Below, piece by piece: positions 22,501 to 34,222 of a stretch of DNA of 64,000 nt. Below the pieces are notes generated by a model that was not told the origin of the DNA, did no database searches, and saw only the letters and a program-made list of their open reading frames with translations. The position numbers were made by a program, and so were the translations under genes. Within the stretch, counting starts at the first letter, position 1. Every line of letters starts with the position of its first letter. This DNA is from Paramecium octaurelia (taxonomy: Eukaryota; Ciliophora; Oligohymenophorea; Peniculida; Parameciidae), in assembly GCA_905182995.1 (NCBI GenBank), contig CAJJDP010000037.1, positions 534,862 to 598,861 on the forward strand. Reading direction: 5' to 3'.

Positions 22501-23963
22501 TCAATTTTTATAATAATTATTATATTTAATGGTTTAATCAAACTTTGCTAAGGCTAATTTACTCTTCATTAAGGCTTCTTCAATTCTATTTTCTAATAAG
22601 CTCCTTTAACTTTTATTATTACTCAAAAGGGATTATTATGAAAAATAGCTTGTGTCACATATTTTTTCTTTATTTAATTAATACTAAGTAGATATTTTTG
22701 GTTTTGATGTACTATTTAATTGATTTTTAGATGCTGATATAGAAGGGGGTTTTCTAAAGGTTTGTATCGGAGAAGAGTCAGGGGTTTTAAATTATAAAAA
22801 TGACTTTGATTTCTATTATTAATAAAAATTATTATCCTATTGATTATCTTATTGAAGCAACTTATTGGTGAACATTTGGTTGTTCCTGTTAATTTCTTGA
22901 TTTTCAGATTTTAAAGTTATAGATCCAATTAAGGAGATTTATTTTTGAAATTGTAAAATTTTATTTGAATATAAAATTGGTTTTTGTTTTCTATTTGATT
23001 AATTTTGTGAGGATTAAGATTAGTATTCATACTCCTCATTCTCATCGTGATTATTATGAACTATATCATGATTATTTGGAATAAGATCATGTTTACAAAT
23101 TTTCAGGAGATCATCATTTTTTTCAAATTTTGAAGTAAAATTTAATAAGGAATCCAAAGTACCTCTTTCTGACGGATTAATTTAAAGCATTTTAATAAGA
23201 AAAGTCTTAAAGTTATCAGTGTATTATAACTCTGAAATTCTTAAATATAGATCTTATTCATTCAACTTCCATTCAATCTTATTGAAGAGTGTCGACGGAT
23301 CATTCAGAGATGCTGCCCATAGAATAGTTAAACCAGACTAAAAAATCTAGCATTATTCTGGATTGAGATTGTTGAAATTTGATTAATTTTTAAAAAGTTA
23401 CAATTCTTCTGGGGATATATGGAAGTCTTCAGTAAATTGGCTGAATAATTATTAAAATGATGTCATATGGTTATCAAAAAGAGAATTGAATTTAATAAAA
23501 CCTTGATTTGAAATGTATAAATTCCTCATTTCCATTGGAAAAATTGCATTTCTTTTTAAATAATTTAAGACATCTAGAATCTAATAAGTGAGAGACCAAA
23601 GTTAGGATTAAGTGAAATATTATTGTTTCTTGTATCTATTGGTTATGATGGTTTTAAGATCGTTATTAATGTATTCATAAACGATATATAATTTAGTAAA
23701 GGTAGAACATACTTCCTTGTAATAAGCTAATAATATACTTTGAATGTTGAAGCAGAATAGTAATGAACTTTTAATAAATTAGAGTGCTCAAGTTTCTTAA
23801 ATGGTTTGGGTGGTTAGGTTTGTATTTTTTCAATTACACAAATCAATTCGCCTGTCTCATTTTTCTAGTACAATTTCACTTCTCCAAATCTAGGATCTAA
23901 AATTTCTTGTAAATATTAATATTGGGAGAAATTGAATTGAAAAGTAGAACTGCTTGTTCCCAT
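22501..23963 (-). CDS. Kinase-like protein lacking catalytic motifs (pseudokinase), myristoylation signal
   Basis: Starts MGTSSSTF, which fits the N-myristoylation rule (Gly2, Ser6). A 22-23 nt intron lies near 23750. The kinase fold can be followed: ICVIEKI at the strand 3 position, TFTKLYIVYEYINNDL (hinge), QLWSLTYQILDVLNYLKRN (helix E), and a C-lobe ending MLQINPSERGTLDSLL. Where HRDxKxxN should be the sequence is FPMEMRNLYIS, and where DFG should be it is FIKFNSLFDN, so catalysis is not expected. A Gln/Ser/Asn-rich tail of about 200 residues follows, ending at TGA 22501-22503. Probably a membrane-tethered scaffold or allosteric partner; this is inference. Confidence 0.75.
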
Positions 23964-23991
23964 ATTATTGTTAATTTTTATATGATAAATT

Positions 23992-25219
23992 TCAAATTGT
24001 AATTTATGTTAGAACAATTACATTTGCTAAACACTCTTCATTTTTAGAGAAGGTGTGTCTCTCCCCTTCATAATTGGGATGATCATAAATGGTAAGAGTT
24101 GTTCCATAAGGAATCTTCATGGACTTAATTTCATATGGGAAATCTCTAAGAGATGATAATATGAAATTGAATTACTTCATTTATCCAAGATCATTGCAAG
24201 CCTTCATGGTCTCTCCCTTGTAATAACATTAACTATATAATTCAATGCATTAGGATGTTTATCTAATGTAGCTTAAAAATATTACTCCTCATTAATCTCA
24301 CTTATATTGTTTGGATCCTCAGAGGTCATTTCTTATTGGATGTTGACTTATTTTGGGCCTGAATTATCTGATTGCATTTAAGTTTGATCTTAGACAACTA
24401 TAATTTGAGCTTCTGGTTGGCTTTCATCCTTTTCTAATTAGTTATCAACGATGATAGTTTTGTCTTATTGATTAGCCTATTCAATTTGATTTGGCTACAC
24501 TTCATATTCAGGTTTGGTAAATTATTGCGTAATTTAATCTTAGTCCATATTAGTGAGATCTGGGACATCATTTGTTTAAGCAATCAATTATTATTAAGAG
24601 GAAGTATCACTTACTTGTAATGTATCATTATTTTCAATAGAATCATCATAATAATTATCTTCATTATTGATTGTTTCTTGACCATTTTATTGATCAGAAA
24701 GTTCCTGTTGGATTTCATCATTGACATTCATGGTGTCTGAGACATAATTCTCATTTTCATCATTAATGTTTTATTAAGTATCTATCACTTGATGATTTTC
24801 ATCAATAATATTATTATTTTCCGATTAGCCAATCAATTTCAAATCTTCTACGATATTTTAACTAGCATCCTCAATAATTTCATTATTATTTTCTTCATCT
24901 TCAAACTTTAATTATATTCAAAATTAATACATATGCAGTATTCAATGGTGTTTCATCATCCAAAGATTATTGTACATCTGATTTCTCAGATGGATCTAAT
25001 TAATTAATCATCAAATCACTCTCTTAAGCTGCCAAAATCTGAACATCCTGACTTTGGCTCTTTTCCTCAACAACCTATAAATTCTCTGATGTATATTCAA
25101 CATCACTCTCTTGACTACAATTTAAATATTAAGTACCCGTCGAGTTACAAAAATTTCTTATGTACTGGAATACTCTAACACAAAACTAAACAAACTATCA
25201 AAACAGCAGCAACTCTCAT
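23992..25219 (-). CDS. Secretory-granule protein, Grt/Igr-like, with beta/gamma-crystallin-like C-terminus
   Basis: Starts at 25219 with a signal peptide (MRVAAVLIVCLVLC). A 22-nt intron at 25115-25136 and a 25-nt intron near 24915 lead into a long acidic Asp/Glu/Asn/Gln/Ser-rich region of about 200 residues. The last 70 residues hold TIYDHPNYEGERHTFSKNEE, which resembles one beta/gamma-crystallin motif (Y...N-Y-x-G-x-R). This layout matches Tetrahymena Grt1 and the Igr family, cargo of dense-core mucocysts; in Paramecium the equivalent would be trichocyst or other granule cargo. The joint near 24200 needs either a very short 17-nt intron (GTTAATG...ACAAG) or another solution. It ends 28 bp before the pseudokinase gene on the same strand. 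Confidence 0.68.
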
Positions 25220-25627
25220 TTATTTCAAAACGGATTTAAATAAATTATGTATATTATATAAAACATATTTTATAAACACATATGTTGTTAGTTGGATAAT
25301 CTTAAGTACCATTCTAAATAATTTAAAATTAAAGTACATGCACAACCTTCATGATTATTTAATAATTTATATATGAATACTAAATCTCTATAATAAAACA
25401 AATTTAGAATTACAAAAAATATTCTTGAAAAGAAATATCTATGAGGGTATCTTTTTATAAAGAAATAATATAAAAAAGTTAAAGCTAAATATATGTGTAT
25501 GCCATCCCATATTGACATTTCTAAAAATTATTTTTGTTTAATTTGTAAATTCAATTAATAAAGAAAGAATATTTATATAATTTAAATACCTTGTTATTTA
25601 TCAAATCATTATTATTTATAAATCACA
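25220..25627. other. Divergent intergenic region
   Basis: 408 bp of AT-rich sequence between two divergent genes. No coding signal on either strand. Confidence 0.5.
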
Positions 25628-28083
25628 ATGTTTTAGGAAGTTTAATTAAATTATTTTAAAGTCCCTAGTTCCAAAGTTGAAGAAACATAATTGTTGGCAG
25701 TCTTGGATTGTTCAGGATCTATGTATAACTGTAAACATTTAATTTTATTTTAGATTGGTAATACGTCGCCAAATACTACAATGAAATAAGACGTAAAGTA
25801 AAATTACATTGTGCAATTACATTTGATACTAGAGTAAAAACAATACCTTAGGCTGAACTTGGATCCAACATAAACACTTATGGCGGAGGAGGAACAAATA
25901 TAACAATAGCCTTCGAGGAGTTAAACAAATTGTTGTATTCTTTGAAATAAAAGTAAAATGTTACAGTTCTATTTGTTTCTGATGGACAAGGTGATTTTTC
26001 AAAGGAATTCATCAATAAGACTAGGCCAGCAATAGACAATTTAAATTTTATCTGTATTGGAGTAGGAAAGGGTTTTCCTACATTCATATCAATGGATTTA
26101 AGAGAAATGTACCATAATGGAGACAGATCTATTCCTCCTTTATTTTTAGTTGACATATAAGATGGAGATTTGCCTTTAGATCAGAGATTTTAGATTGAAA
26201 TGTTATCAGCAGCTGAATATATGAAACATCAAAAATAAATAAAGATTTCACCTTGCTATTAATTCCCTTGGGATTAACTTACAGATAAGGTTTGGCCTGA
26301 TTCCTGGGTATCATTTTATTCGGATGAATTGGAAACAGAAAATGGTATTTTATAAAAAATCGAGATAAAAGGAGAAGATATTGGATTAATAGCAGGATAT
26401 TGGCTATAAAATCTATAATTGCTGTCTTTAAAAAAAAAGGTAGCACAGGAGGCTTAAGCAGCCCTATAAGAACTCAATAAATTCGTGAGTGGAAAAAAGT
26501 TGACCTTTTTAGAGAGAGTGTAGGAATAGAAATCAGCACTTAATTAAGTGATTTAGGAATTTAAATTTTTGGCATCAGCTTAAACTTTATAAGAATTAGA
26601 TGAAGCAACAGCTGCCTAAAGACTTAAAATTGGTACCTAAATTGGAAAGTATCACAGAAAGGCTTTGAAATTTGCGGGAGTGTCTGTGGAAGCATTTTAA
26701 ACTTACAAGTCAGAATTTATAGATATGATTCAGAAAACTAAATTTGTCAACCATAACTTTCCTACGTCTTTACTTTCCTTATAAAATTAAGTTGATATTC
26801 TAACAGATCCTGAGCTAATAGAGGGTATTAAGACTTGCGAAACACAATACCATTTAGTATCATCTCTCCCCATTATTGGATACGCTTTGTATGTAAAAAG
26901 ATCAGATCAATCAAGAATCAATCCATATACGGTTGAAATATTAAATATCGCCAAGATTAATAAGTATATAGATTCATTAGCAATTATTGATTCTGCAAAT
27001 CATGAAATTGAATTCAATATTGGAGATAATGAAAAGGAGAAATTTAATTGCTTGGTTCCACTATACTAGCATGAAGTTCTTATCCCTTTCCTTAGATCAA
27101 GCGTATTCCACATTTAAATGACTTTTGTATTGATGGAAAATGCTGATACATGTTTTGAAAATGCATATGCTGCATTATTAGGGAATACTTTATTGTATAT
27201 GATCTGCTAAGATGATAACTAGTGGAAATTTGAAATGATTGAATTGATTAATTCTAGTTTTATGTTGGCATATGCAGAATCAGGCAAGGTGAAATATCAC
27301 ATGGATCATTTGTTATCAGATCCTATAGGAACAATGGCTGATGAGAACTTATCATCAAAGACGTAATGTGAAGATTTATCAAAAACTATTTTGATGATAA
27401 ACTAGATCAAGAATAATTACAAATAAGATCAGTTTAAGGTAATAATACAACGATTAGTGATTGAAGCAATAAGTAGAACAACCAAAGCTCATAAATTATT
27501 CAAGAGAGCTATTGAAATTGATTTGTAATTAGAGAATGAAACAGTAAATAACATTAAATCATCATTTACTGAAGAAGAATTGTAAAATATAAATGATTAT
27601 GAATCTTTGAAATAACAGATTGAAGTTAAAATTACAAATCTATAAATTGACTTCAATACTTTAATAAGTAAGATGGAATTCAATAAGCCTTTATTCATAA
27701 ATGTAATTAATGAACAGAAATTCAATATAAAGACTTTATAATCAGTGTATAGATATTTTTTGAATGAAGAATTACCTGAAGAACTTTATATAATTGCTGT
27801 TTATCATTCAAGAATTGAAAAGTCTTACGATAGAGCTAAAAAGGATGTAGAATGGAATGTGAATAAGATATTTAATGAATTACTTGTTCAAGATTAAATA
27901 AAAGAAAAATAATATTAAATTAACTAAGCCGTATTTGACCTATTAAGAGCAAAATGCCATTCACTTCAAAAAGTTAAAAAGAATAAAAATTATAACGGAT
28001 AAAAAATGCCAAGAGTGGAAAGGAGAAGAATTAGAAAACAAAAACTAAGGGATCAAAAACTTCAATTATAACAATAACCATGA
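25628..28083 (+). CDS. von Willebrand factor A-domain protein
   Basis: About 810 residues with one 23-nt intron (25731-25753). The vWA domain begins near residue 25: LLAVLDCSGSM gives the DxSxS metal-ion site, TYGGGGTNI supplies the downstream Thr, and VLFVSDGQGDFS supplies the Asp of the fold, so the metal site is complete. The remainder, about residues 230-810, is alpha-rich with Gln/Lys-rich coiled-coil stretches and a basic C-terminus (RVERRRIRKQKLRDQ). No signal peptide, so it is intracellular. Similar large vWA proteins are widespread in ciliates and uncharacterised. It converges on the MORN gene with only 30 bp between the stops. Confidence 0.87.
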
Positions 28084-28113
28084 TGTTACATTATTTAATC
28101 AAATTCATTATAA

Positions 28114-29549
28114 TCAAAAATCAATTTATTAACAGTTTTATAGAATAGAAATTGAGTTTTTCTCATCTTCTATTTCCTTCTCATTTAACCATTTAGTTCT
28201 TTACCCTTCCTACCATAGTCCAATTTTAAATTGTGTCTCATTATAATAATATATTCCTAATCCATGTTGTTTACCATTGTTCCAAGTCCCAATATATTTT
28301 CTACCATCTCCAAAGTCAAATATCCCATTCCCTTACTTTTTGTCATTCTCATAATTCTAGAACAGATATTGTGCTTAATATTACTCCTTAATAACACTTT
28401 CCATCAGGCCATTTGAGTCTTCCCTCCCCATGCATTTTATTATCTTACCAATAGCCTACATATATTCGTCCATCAGGCCATTTGTAAGTTCCATTTCCTG
28501 AAATTTCGTTGTCGACAAAGTTTCCTAAATATAATAGATCATAGAACCTTCATAATTGGCACCGTCATTAAATGTCAAGATACCATGACCATTTTTTTTG
28601 CCAAATTTATAATCTCCTTAATAGTAAGCTCCATCAGGCCATGTTTCAAAACCTTTTCCATGTTAACAATCATTTAACCAATCACCTTCATATTTTGCTC
28701 CATTTTAACGAAGATAGATTCCTTTTCCACATGCAGCATCTTGAATCCATTCACCATCATAGATATCACCATTGGCATGTACCAATTTACCCTATTACAA
28801 TAATATATTGATTAATACATGTCCATTGGATCTATCTAGCTTCCATTGTCCTTCATAAAATGATCCATCTGGCCAAATCTATTTGCCAACTCCATCCCTC
28901 ATTCCATTCATCCACTCACCTTCATATTAAGTTCCAGTTGGCAATTATATTAACTCGTTTAGAATATTGAAATTACTGGTAGAGTTTTCCTCTCTAATGA
29001 ATGAAGTGTTTGAATGACTGGATCAGGCATTTTTTTTGAAGTTTATATCAAATTCTTAGATAATTCTTAGATGGATATTTTGCTATTGATTGAATTTTTG
29101 ATCACTCCAGAATCTACATCTTTTTGGATATGGGGTTCTATGTGATCGGAAGTCTGACCCTAATAGTTTTTATGCTATTTGATTGATATTTGGATAGAGC
29201 GAGATGAGATCTTTATGGAGTCGATATCATCTTTTGGACATGAAGCAATGGCACATTTGCATTAACCCATTAAGTCCAAATTATTAATATATTTATGATA
29301 ATCATCTATTTCTGGCATTAATAATTTTATTTCCTTTCTTCTAATTTTCTTCTTTCTTGCCCTCTTCTTCTTTTTGCAATCTAGAACAACTATTTATTAT
29401 TCACAAGCATGTTTGATTTCATTTTTTTGGTAACTTGTTTGAGGAATCTCATTTTATGGGATTTAATCTCTATGGATTAGTAGAGCCTATATATAAACAG
29501 AAGGTGAATATATCGCTGATGGATTTAATTCTATAGGAGCACAGTTCAT
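28114..29549 (-). CDS. MORN-repeat protein
   Basis: About 430 residues. The N-terminal 180 are low complexity with a basic cluster ([15 protein letters not shown]). Then come about eight MORN repeats, for example [59 protein letters not shown] and [19 protein letters not shown]. Four introns of 23, 27, 23 and 28 nt are needed, and removing each one restores a complete MORN repeat, which confirms them. MORN proteins commonly act at membranes, basal bodies and the cortex. Ends at TGA 28114-28116. Confidence 0.9.
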
Positions 29550-29616
29550 TATTCTACATATTTAAGAATACAATCTTGACATTGTTTATATATATAATAA
29601 TAATATTAAATAAACA

Positions 29617-30802
29617 ATGAAGAACAACACAATGTTTGGAGGAATCTCTTTTGATTGTGGGGATCGTTATAAATTGATAAAATTAGTTGGAACAGGTGCT
29701 TATGGTTCAGTTGTCTTGGCATATGACTTATTGAATAAAAATCATAAAGTTTGATTTTATTGTTATTTATAATTAGGTAGCAATCAAAAAATTAAATTTA
29801 ATAGAGGATGCAATTGATGCAAAGAGAATCTTAAGAGAAATCAAAATCTAAAGATCAATGAATCATCATAATATTCTCAAAATTTATGATATAATATATG
29901 ATTAGAAACCTGAATCTTTTGGTGACATCTATATAGTAAGTCCATATTTTCCAGCAGATCTTCATAAAATAATAAAAAGCAATTAAGATTTGTCAGTGGA
30001 GCATGTTCAATTCATAATGTATCAATTATGTAAAGGACTTTACTATTTGCATTCTTCAGGTTCTATACATAGAGACATAAAGCCTGGAAATATATTAGCA
30101 AATGAGAATTGTGAAGTTTGTTATTGTGACTTCGGATTTGCTAGAAAAAAAGATGAAATACAAGATCAAATAGAAGAAAATATGACTGAATATGTTGTTA
30201 CTCGGCACTATAGAGCTCCTGAAATCATGTTATCCAGTTAACAATATTCTAAACCTGTTGACATATGGTCATTGGGATGCACATTTGCAGAATTAATGAC
30301 AAGAAAGATTTTATTCAATGCTCCCAACTATATTTAAATGATAAAGATGTTTTTTGATATTTTAGGTCGGCCCTCAGATGAGGAACTCAATTAATTAGTA
30401 ACGAATGAAAATGCTTTGTCTTTCATAGAGACTCTGCCTCATAAACCAAAACAACCAGCCTCAAAAAGCGTCCCATTTCCTGATGCCAAAGCAAGGGATT
30501 TATTAGATTAGATGTTGGAAATGAATCCGAAGAACAGAATTACTGCTTAAAAAGTTTACATTATCTTACATAAGTGTTTAGAACATCCCTTCTTTGAGTC
30601 TATTAGAAATTAAGCCGAAGAGATAACATTCACAGGCAATCTGGAGTGCGATTTTGAGAACGATGAAGCCATCACTTTAGAGACCTTGAAGTACCTGATA
30701 CTGATTGAGATCAATCATATTAAAGCCAAAAATAAAGAAGACTTGATTAATATTGAAGAAGAAATGAAAAGAATAGGAATCATTTAATAATATCATTAAT
30801 GA
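29617..30802 (+). CDS. MAP kinase (TEY type)
   Basis: About 365 residues. [11 protein letters not shown] glycine loop, then a 28-nt intron (29749-29776), VAIKKL with the ATP-binding lysine, REIKIQ helix [18 protein letters not shown], the dual phosphorylation motif TEY in [14 protein letters not shown], and [12 protein letters not shown]. The insert and C-lobe fit CMGC/MAPK. A possible second intron of 21 nt (30554-30574) keeps frame and contains no stop. TEY with [10 protein letters not shown] groups it with ERK-like or MAPK15-like enzymes. Divergent from the MORN gene, 67 bp apart. Confidence 0.9.
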
Positions 30803-30842
30803 TAATATAAATAAATAATAATATAATTATTGAATGAAACTA

Positions 30843-32726
30843 ATGGAAATTGTGCAATTGGTTGAGACATTCTAAAAGGAGTAAAACTATCCTGAAATCG
30901 TATACCTTTTATCTAAAAGGTAAATTTTTGTTTATAATTAATTAGCTGGATCTAGACTTTTATAAATTCGGTCAAATTCGATAACAAATAAAATATGCAA
31001 ATAAAGCCTATAAATCACGATATTGTAGATGAAACAAAATCTAATGTTCTTTAGTAAGATATCAAAAAATATTAGATATTAAGATGATATATACAATTCT
31101 TTTTTAAAAGATAATTTACGAATAAATGTTGATTACATTTACATCAGCGAATAAATATGGAAACATCTAAACGTAATCTTATAAATAATTTGAAAGACAC
31201 TTTATGACGGGTACTGTATAAAAAGATAATTAAGAAATTCAAATTAAATCAATGAATTCATTATTTTTCACTTTATCCCGGTCTACCAAACCTAATCACA
31301 CTTTATTGAAGGAATCCAACAATTTGATTCCTCTTGGAATATATCTTAAATTATATCACATCTAGAAAATGCATTATAAAATTAGTTATCAGTTCAAACG
31401 CCAAAAAGAAATTTCATATCTTTGTATACTCTCAAAAATGAGAATTAAACTAGTTTCATTTAAATAATATAAGAAGTTAAAGAAAAAAGGATAGAAGTAG
31501 AAAAAATAGAAGAACTAGCATAAATGAGTCATAAAAAATACATAATATTGGATATTAAATTATTGAATAAAGGTTTCTTTTTTGAAAAGAATTAACAGAT
31601 AAATCAAGATAATAGCGAAATTTTATTAAATTAAGAATATATTGAAAATTGTAGAAGGGGTTTATCTTTATTTGAGAATTAATAAACTTTATTAAGTTGC
31701 ATGCTTAAATGTTATGAAAACATAGATATAATTAGAAGTGAAATACTTTGTAATTTCACATAGAAATACAAAAATTTAAAGTAGATTATTCAAGAATCAT
31801 ATTATGGATTTACTGATTATGTCTATTATGATTTGATGGATTACGAGTTTTTAGAAGAAAAACTAGTGGTGATCACTAAATCCAGATATGATGCAGTATA
31901 TATTTACAACAAGGAGAACAGAATCATTATAAATAATTAGAGAAATATTAAATAGTTGGTGGAATCTCTTTTGATCCATCCTTAATTATAATGTGATTTT
32001 AATTCAGTTTTGTTTGAGTGCAGCAATGAATATTATACTGAAGAAATCGATTTTGCAAAGCCTGCTTACAATCTGAAGGAGGGATATAAGTATTAATTGA
32101 GGAAGTTAATGTGGTAAGAACGCAATATTAATAATGAGGATCGAATAGAAATTAGAGTTCATCAATGCACATATGAGAATATTGGTTATCAATCATACAA
32201 GCCTTTTGCTCCCATTTTAAAATGCTATATAAGTTAGTAGGCTAAATTCTAAGATTTGCATATATTAATAGCAAACTTATTTGAAGAAGTAAATTTTGAG
32301 AACTATAAAGAATCACGATTGAATAAGAAATATAGTTTATTTTTCTAAACGGATTAATAAGGCTCTATAAAATGTACATTTTGTTAGTAGAAATTGTGCA
32401 ATAATTGTTAAGTGCCATTTAATGATAAAGCCTTGAAATTTGGGAGAAGAGTGATTAACATATTTGTCGTATATGAAGATATGCCATCTGTTACTTCTGC
32501 TTACTAGCCAGAAATAATTGATAATTATTTCCTTAGGGAATATTTTGAAGTGGATTGGGCTTAGGATAAAATTCTAATTTTGAACATAAATTAAGAATAA
32601 ATAAAACCTTATAATATTAAATATTATTTTGATTCACGTATTACTTATTTAATATTTCAGATCTTTATTAGTTATAAGGAATTATTGAAAAGGTATCATA
32701 AAATGAATATTAATGTTATTGTCTGA
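30843..32726 (+). CDS. DUSP-domain (ubiquitin-specific-protease-like) protein without visible protease core
   Basis: Four introns (26, 22, 24 and 24 nt) rebuild an N-terminal DUSP domain: YLLSKSWIQTFINSV, then INHDIV, then VDYIYISEQIWKHLNTLYDG, matching the WW..W, IDN and DYIxVxxxxWxxLxxWYG blocks of USP4/11/15-type DUSP domains. The rest (about 400 residues) has a possible zinc knuckle CTFCQQKLCNNC and a beta-rich C-terminus. I see neither a Cys box (GLxNLGNTC) nor a His box, so deubiquitinase activity is doubtful; divergence or missed exons could hide them. Ends at TGA 32724-32726, 40 bp after the MAP kinase on the same strand at its start. Confidence 0.62.
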
Positions 32727-32910
32727 AATAGTAATAATGGTATAAATATACACAAAATAAATTCTAGATGGTTGATCATCTGGACGATGATTTGAATGTT
32801 GTTAAACTGTTCTATATAAGGAAATGATATGATAAGTATTTTATAATTTTTAATTATAAATTATATAATTAAATATGAGAAATAGAAGGGAACTTGGATA
32901 ATCATTTAAA

Positions 32911-34029
32911 ATGAATGCTCAAATACCAAAAATAGATAAGACTCCAGTCAAAAGAAGGAGTTGTGAATGTTCAGAATGTGGTTTAGTAAACAAAAAAATT
33001 AAATATACGGCATCAATTATCTAATAGTTTCAACCATATTTCAACTTAGCTTATAAATTGTTTGAAAACGAAAGAAAGAATCAAGAAAAGCAAACTAAAA
33101 TCCAACAACAGAAATAATTGAGGCTGAGAAATAAGCGACATAATCATAATAAAGACATGTTCAAAAAAGCAGTCAATGTTATAACACTTTAAGAGACTTT
33201 TTCAAATAACAAGAAAAGAAATGTGGAATTGCCTCCAATCAATATGTGCTCTTTGAAAGAAATCAAAAATAATTAATCCAGTAATGTATTATCGGTTGTA
33301 CCTCAAAGAAAAATGTGGGATAAACGATAAACTACAATAAAGTTTCAATATAAATAAAATACTGGTCATAATCAAAGATGTTGCCTGCCTGCTACTCCAT
33401 TAGATTCTCATCTAGTCTTTAGAATTAACAAAGTCATTTACTAATAATATATTTTAAGACATCAGTAAGGAACTATTGATGATTTTCATTTCAAATTGCG
33501 AATCAATGTATTTGATGAAAAGACTGAATCTTTTCCAGCCAAACATTAATTGCTGGTTCCTCCAATTAGATAAGAAGAAGACTATGATGAAGATGAATCT
33601 ATTATCGAATCAGTTCTACAAATGCCAATAAAACATAAACCTACTAGAGAAGAACAATATAAGCAAATCCTCAAATATAATAAAAGAAGCTTTGCTAATT
33701 TGGTTGAATAAGCCTCACTTACTGAAAGAAAAGCTATTCAAAATTTAATTAAAATTAGTATAGCTATGTATCTTAAATAGGTAACAGTCATAAAATCTTA
33801 CCATTAATCTTTGATCATTAGCCATTACCAATCTATATGATACACAGTAACTATTTGGATGCTCAAAAAACATCCAAAAGTAATAAGCTTATTAAATTAG
33901 AAAAGTCATAGCCAATGCTGAAGTAATAAAATTAGTAATAGTAGATCGCAAAGTCAGCATGTTAAATTAGTACCAATAAGTAAACATAAAAAAAACTAAA
34001 CAGCTGGTTCAGTATTGTTAAGATTATGA
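32911..34029 (+). CDS. Hypothetical basic protein
   Basis: Start MNAQIPKIDKTPVKRRSCEC; the CECSECG near residue 18 is a possible but isolated metal site. The body is Lys/Gln/Asn-rich with predicted helices and an acidic patch (EEDYDEDESIIES). The first frame is open to 33840. Removing a 35-41 nt GT...AG segment near 33780-33821 and another near 33910 lets it run to TGA 34027-34029 with natural-looking Ser/Lys-rich sequence, so the later stop is preferred. No family recognised. Confidence 0.55.
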
Positions 34030-34222
34030 AATTCTTTTTAAATATTTCATAAATAGTTGATTAAATGAATTAATAATTTCTAGATCTATTATATTATTAT
34101 ACAATCAGCAGGATTTTGATAATTATATAATTTTAATTACATATTTATATTGAAATGGATATAAACACTTAATCAGGCAATTTAACTGTAATATTTTGAA
34201 AAGTTAATAATAAATTCATTAA

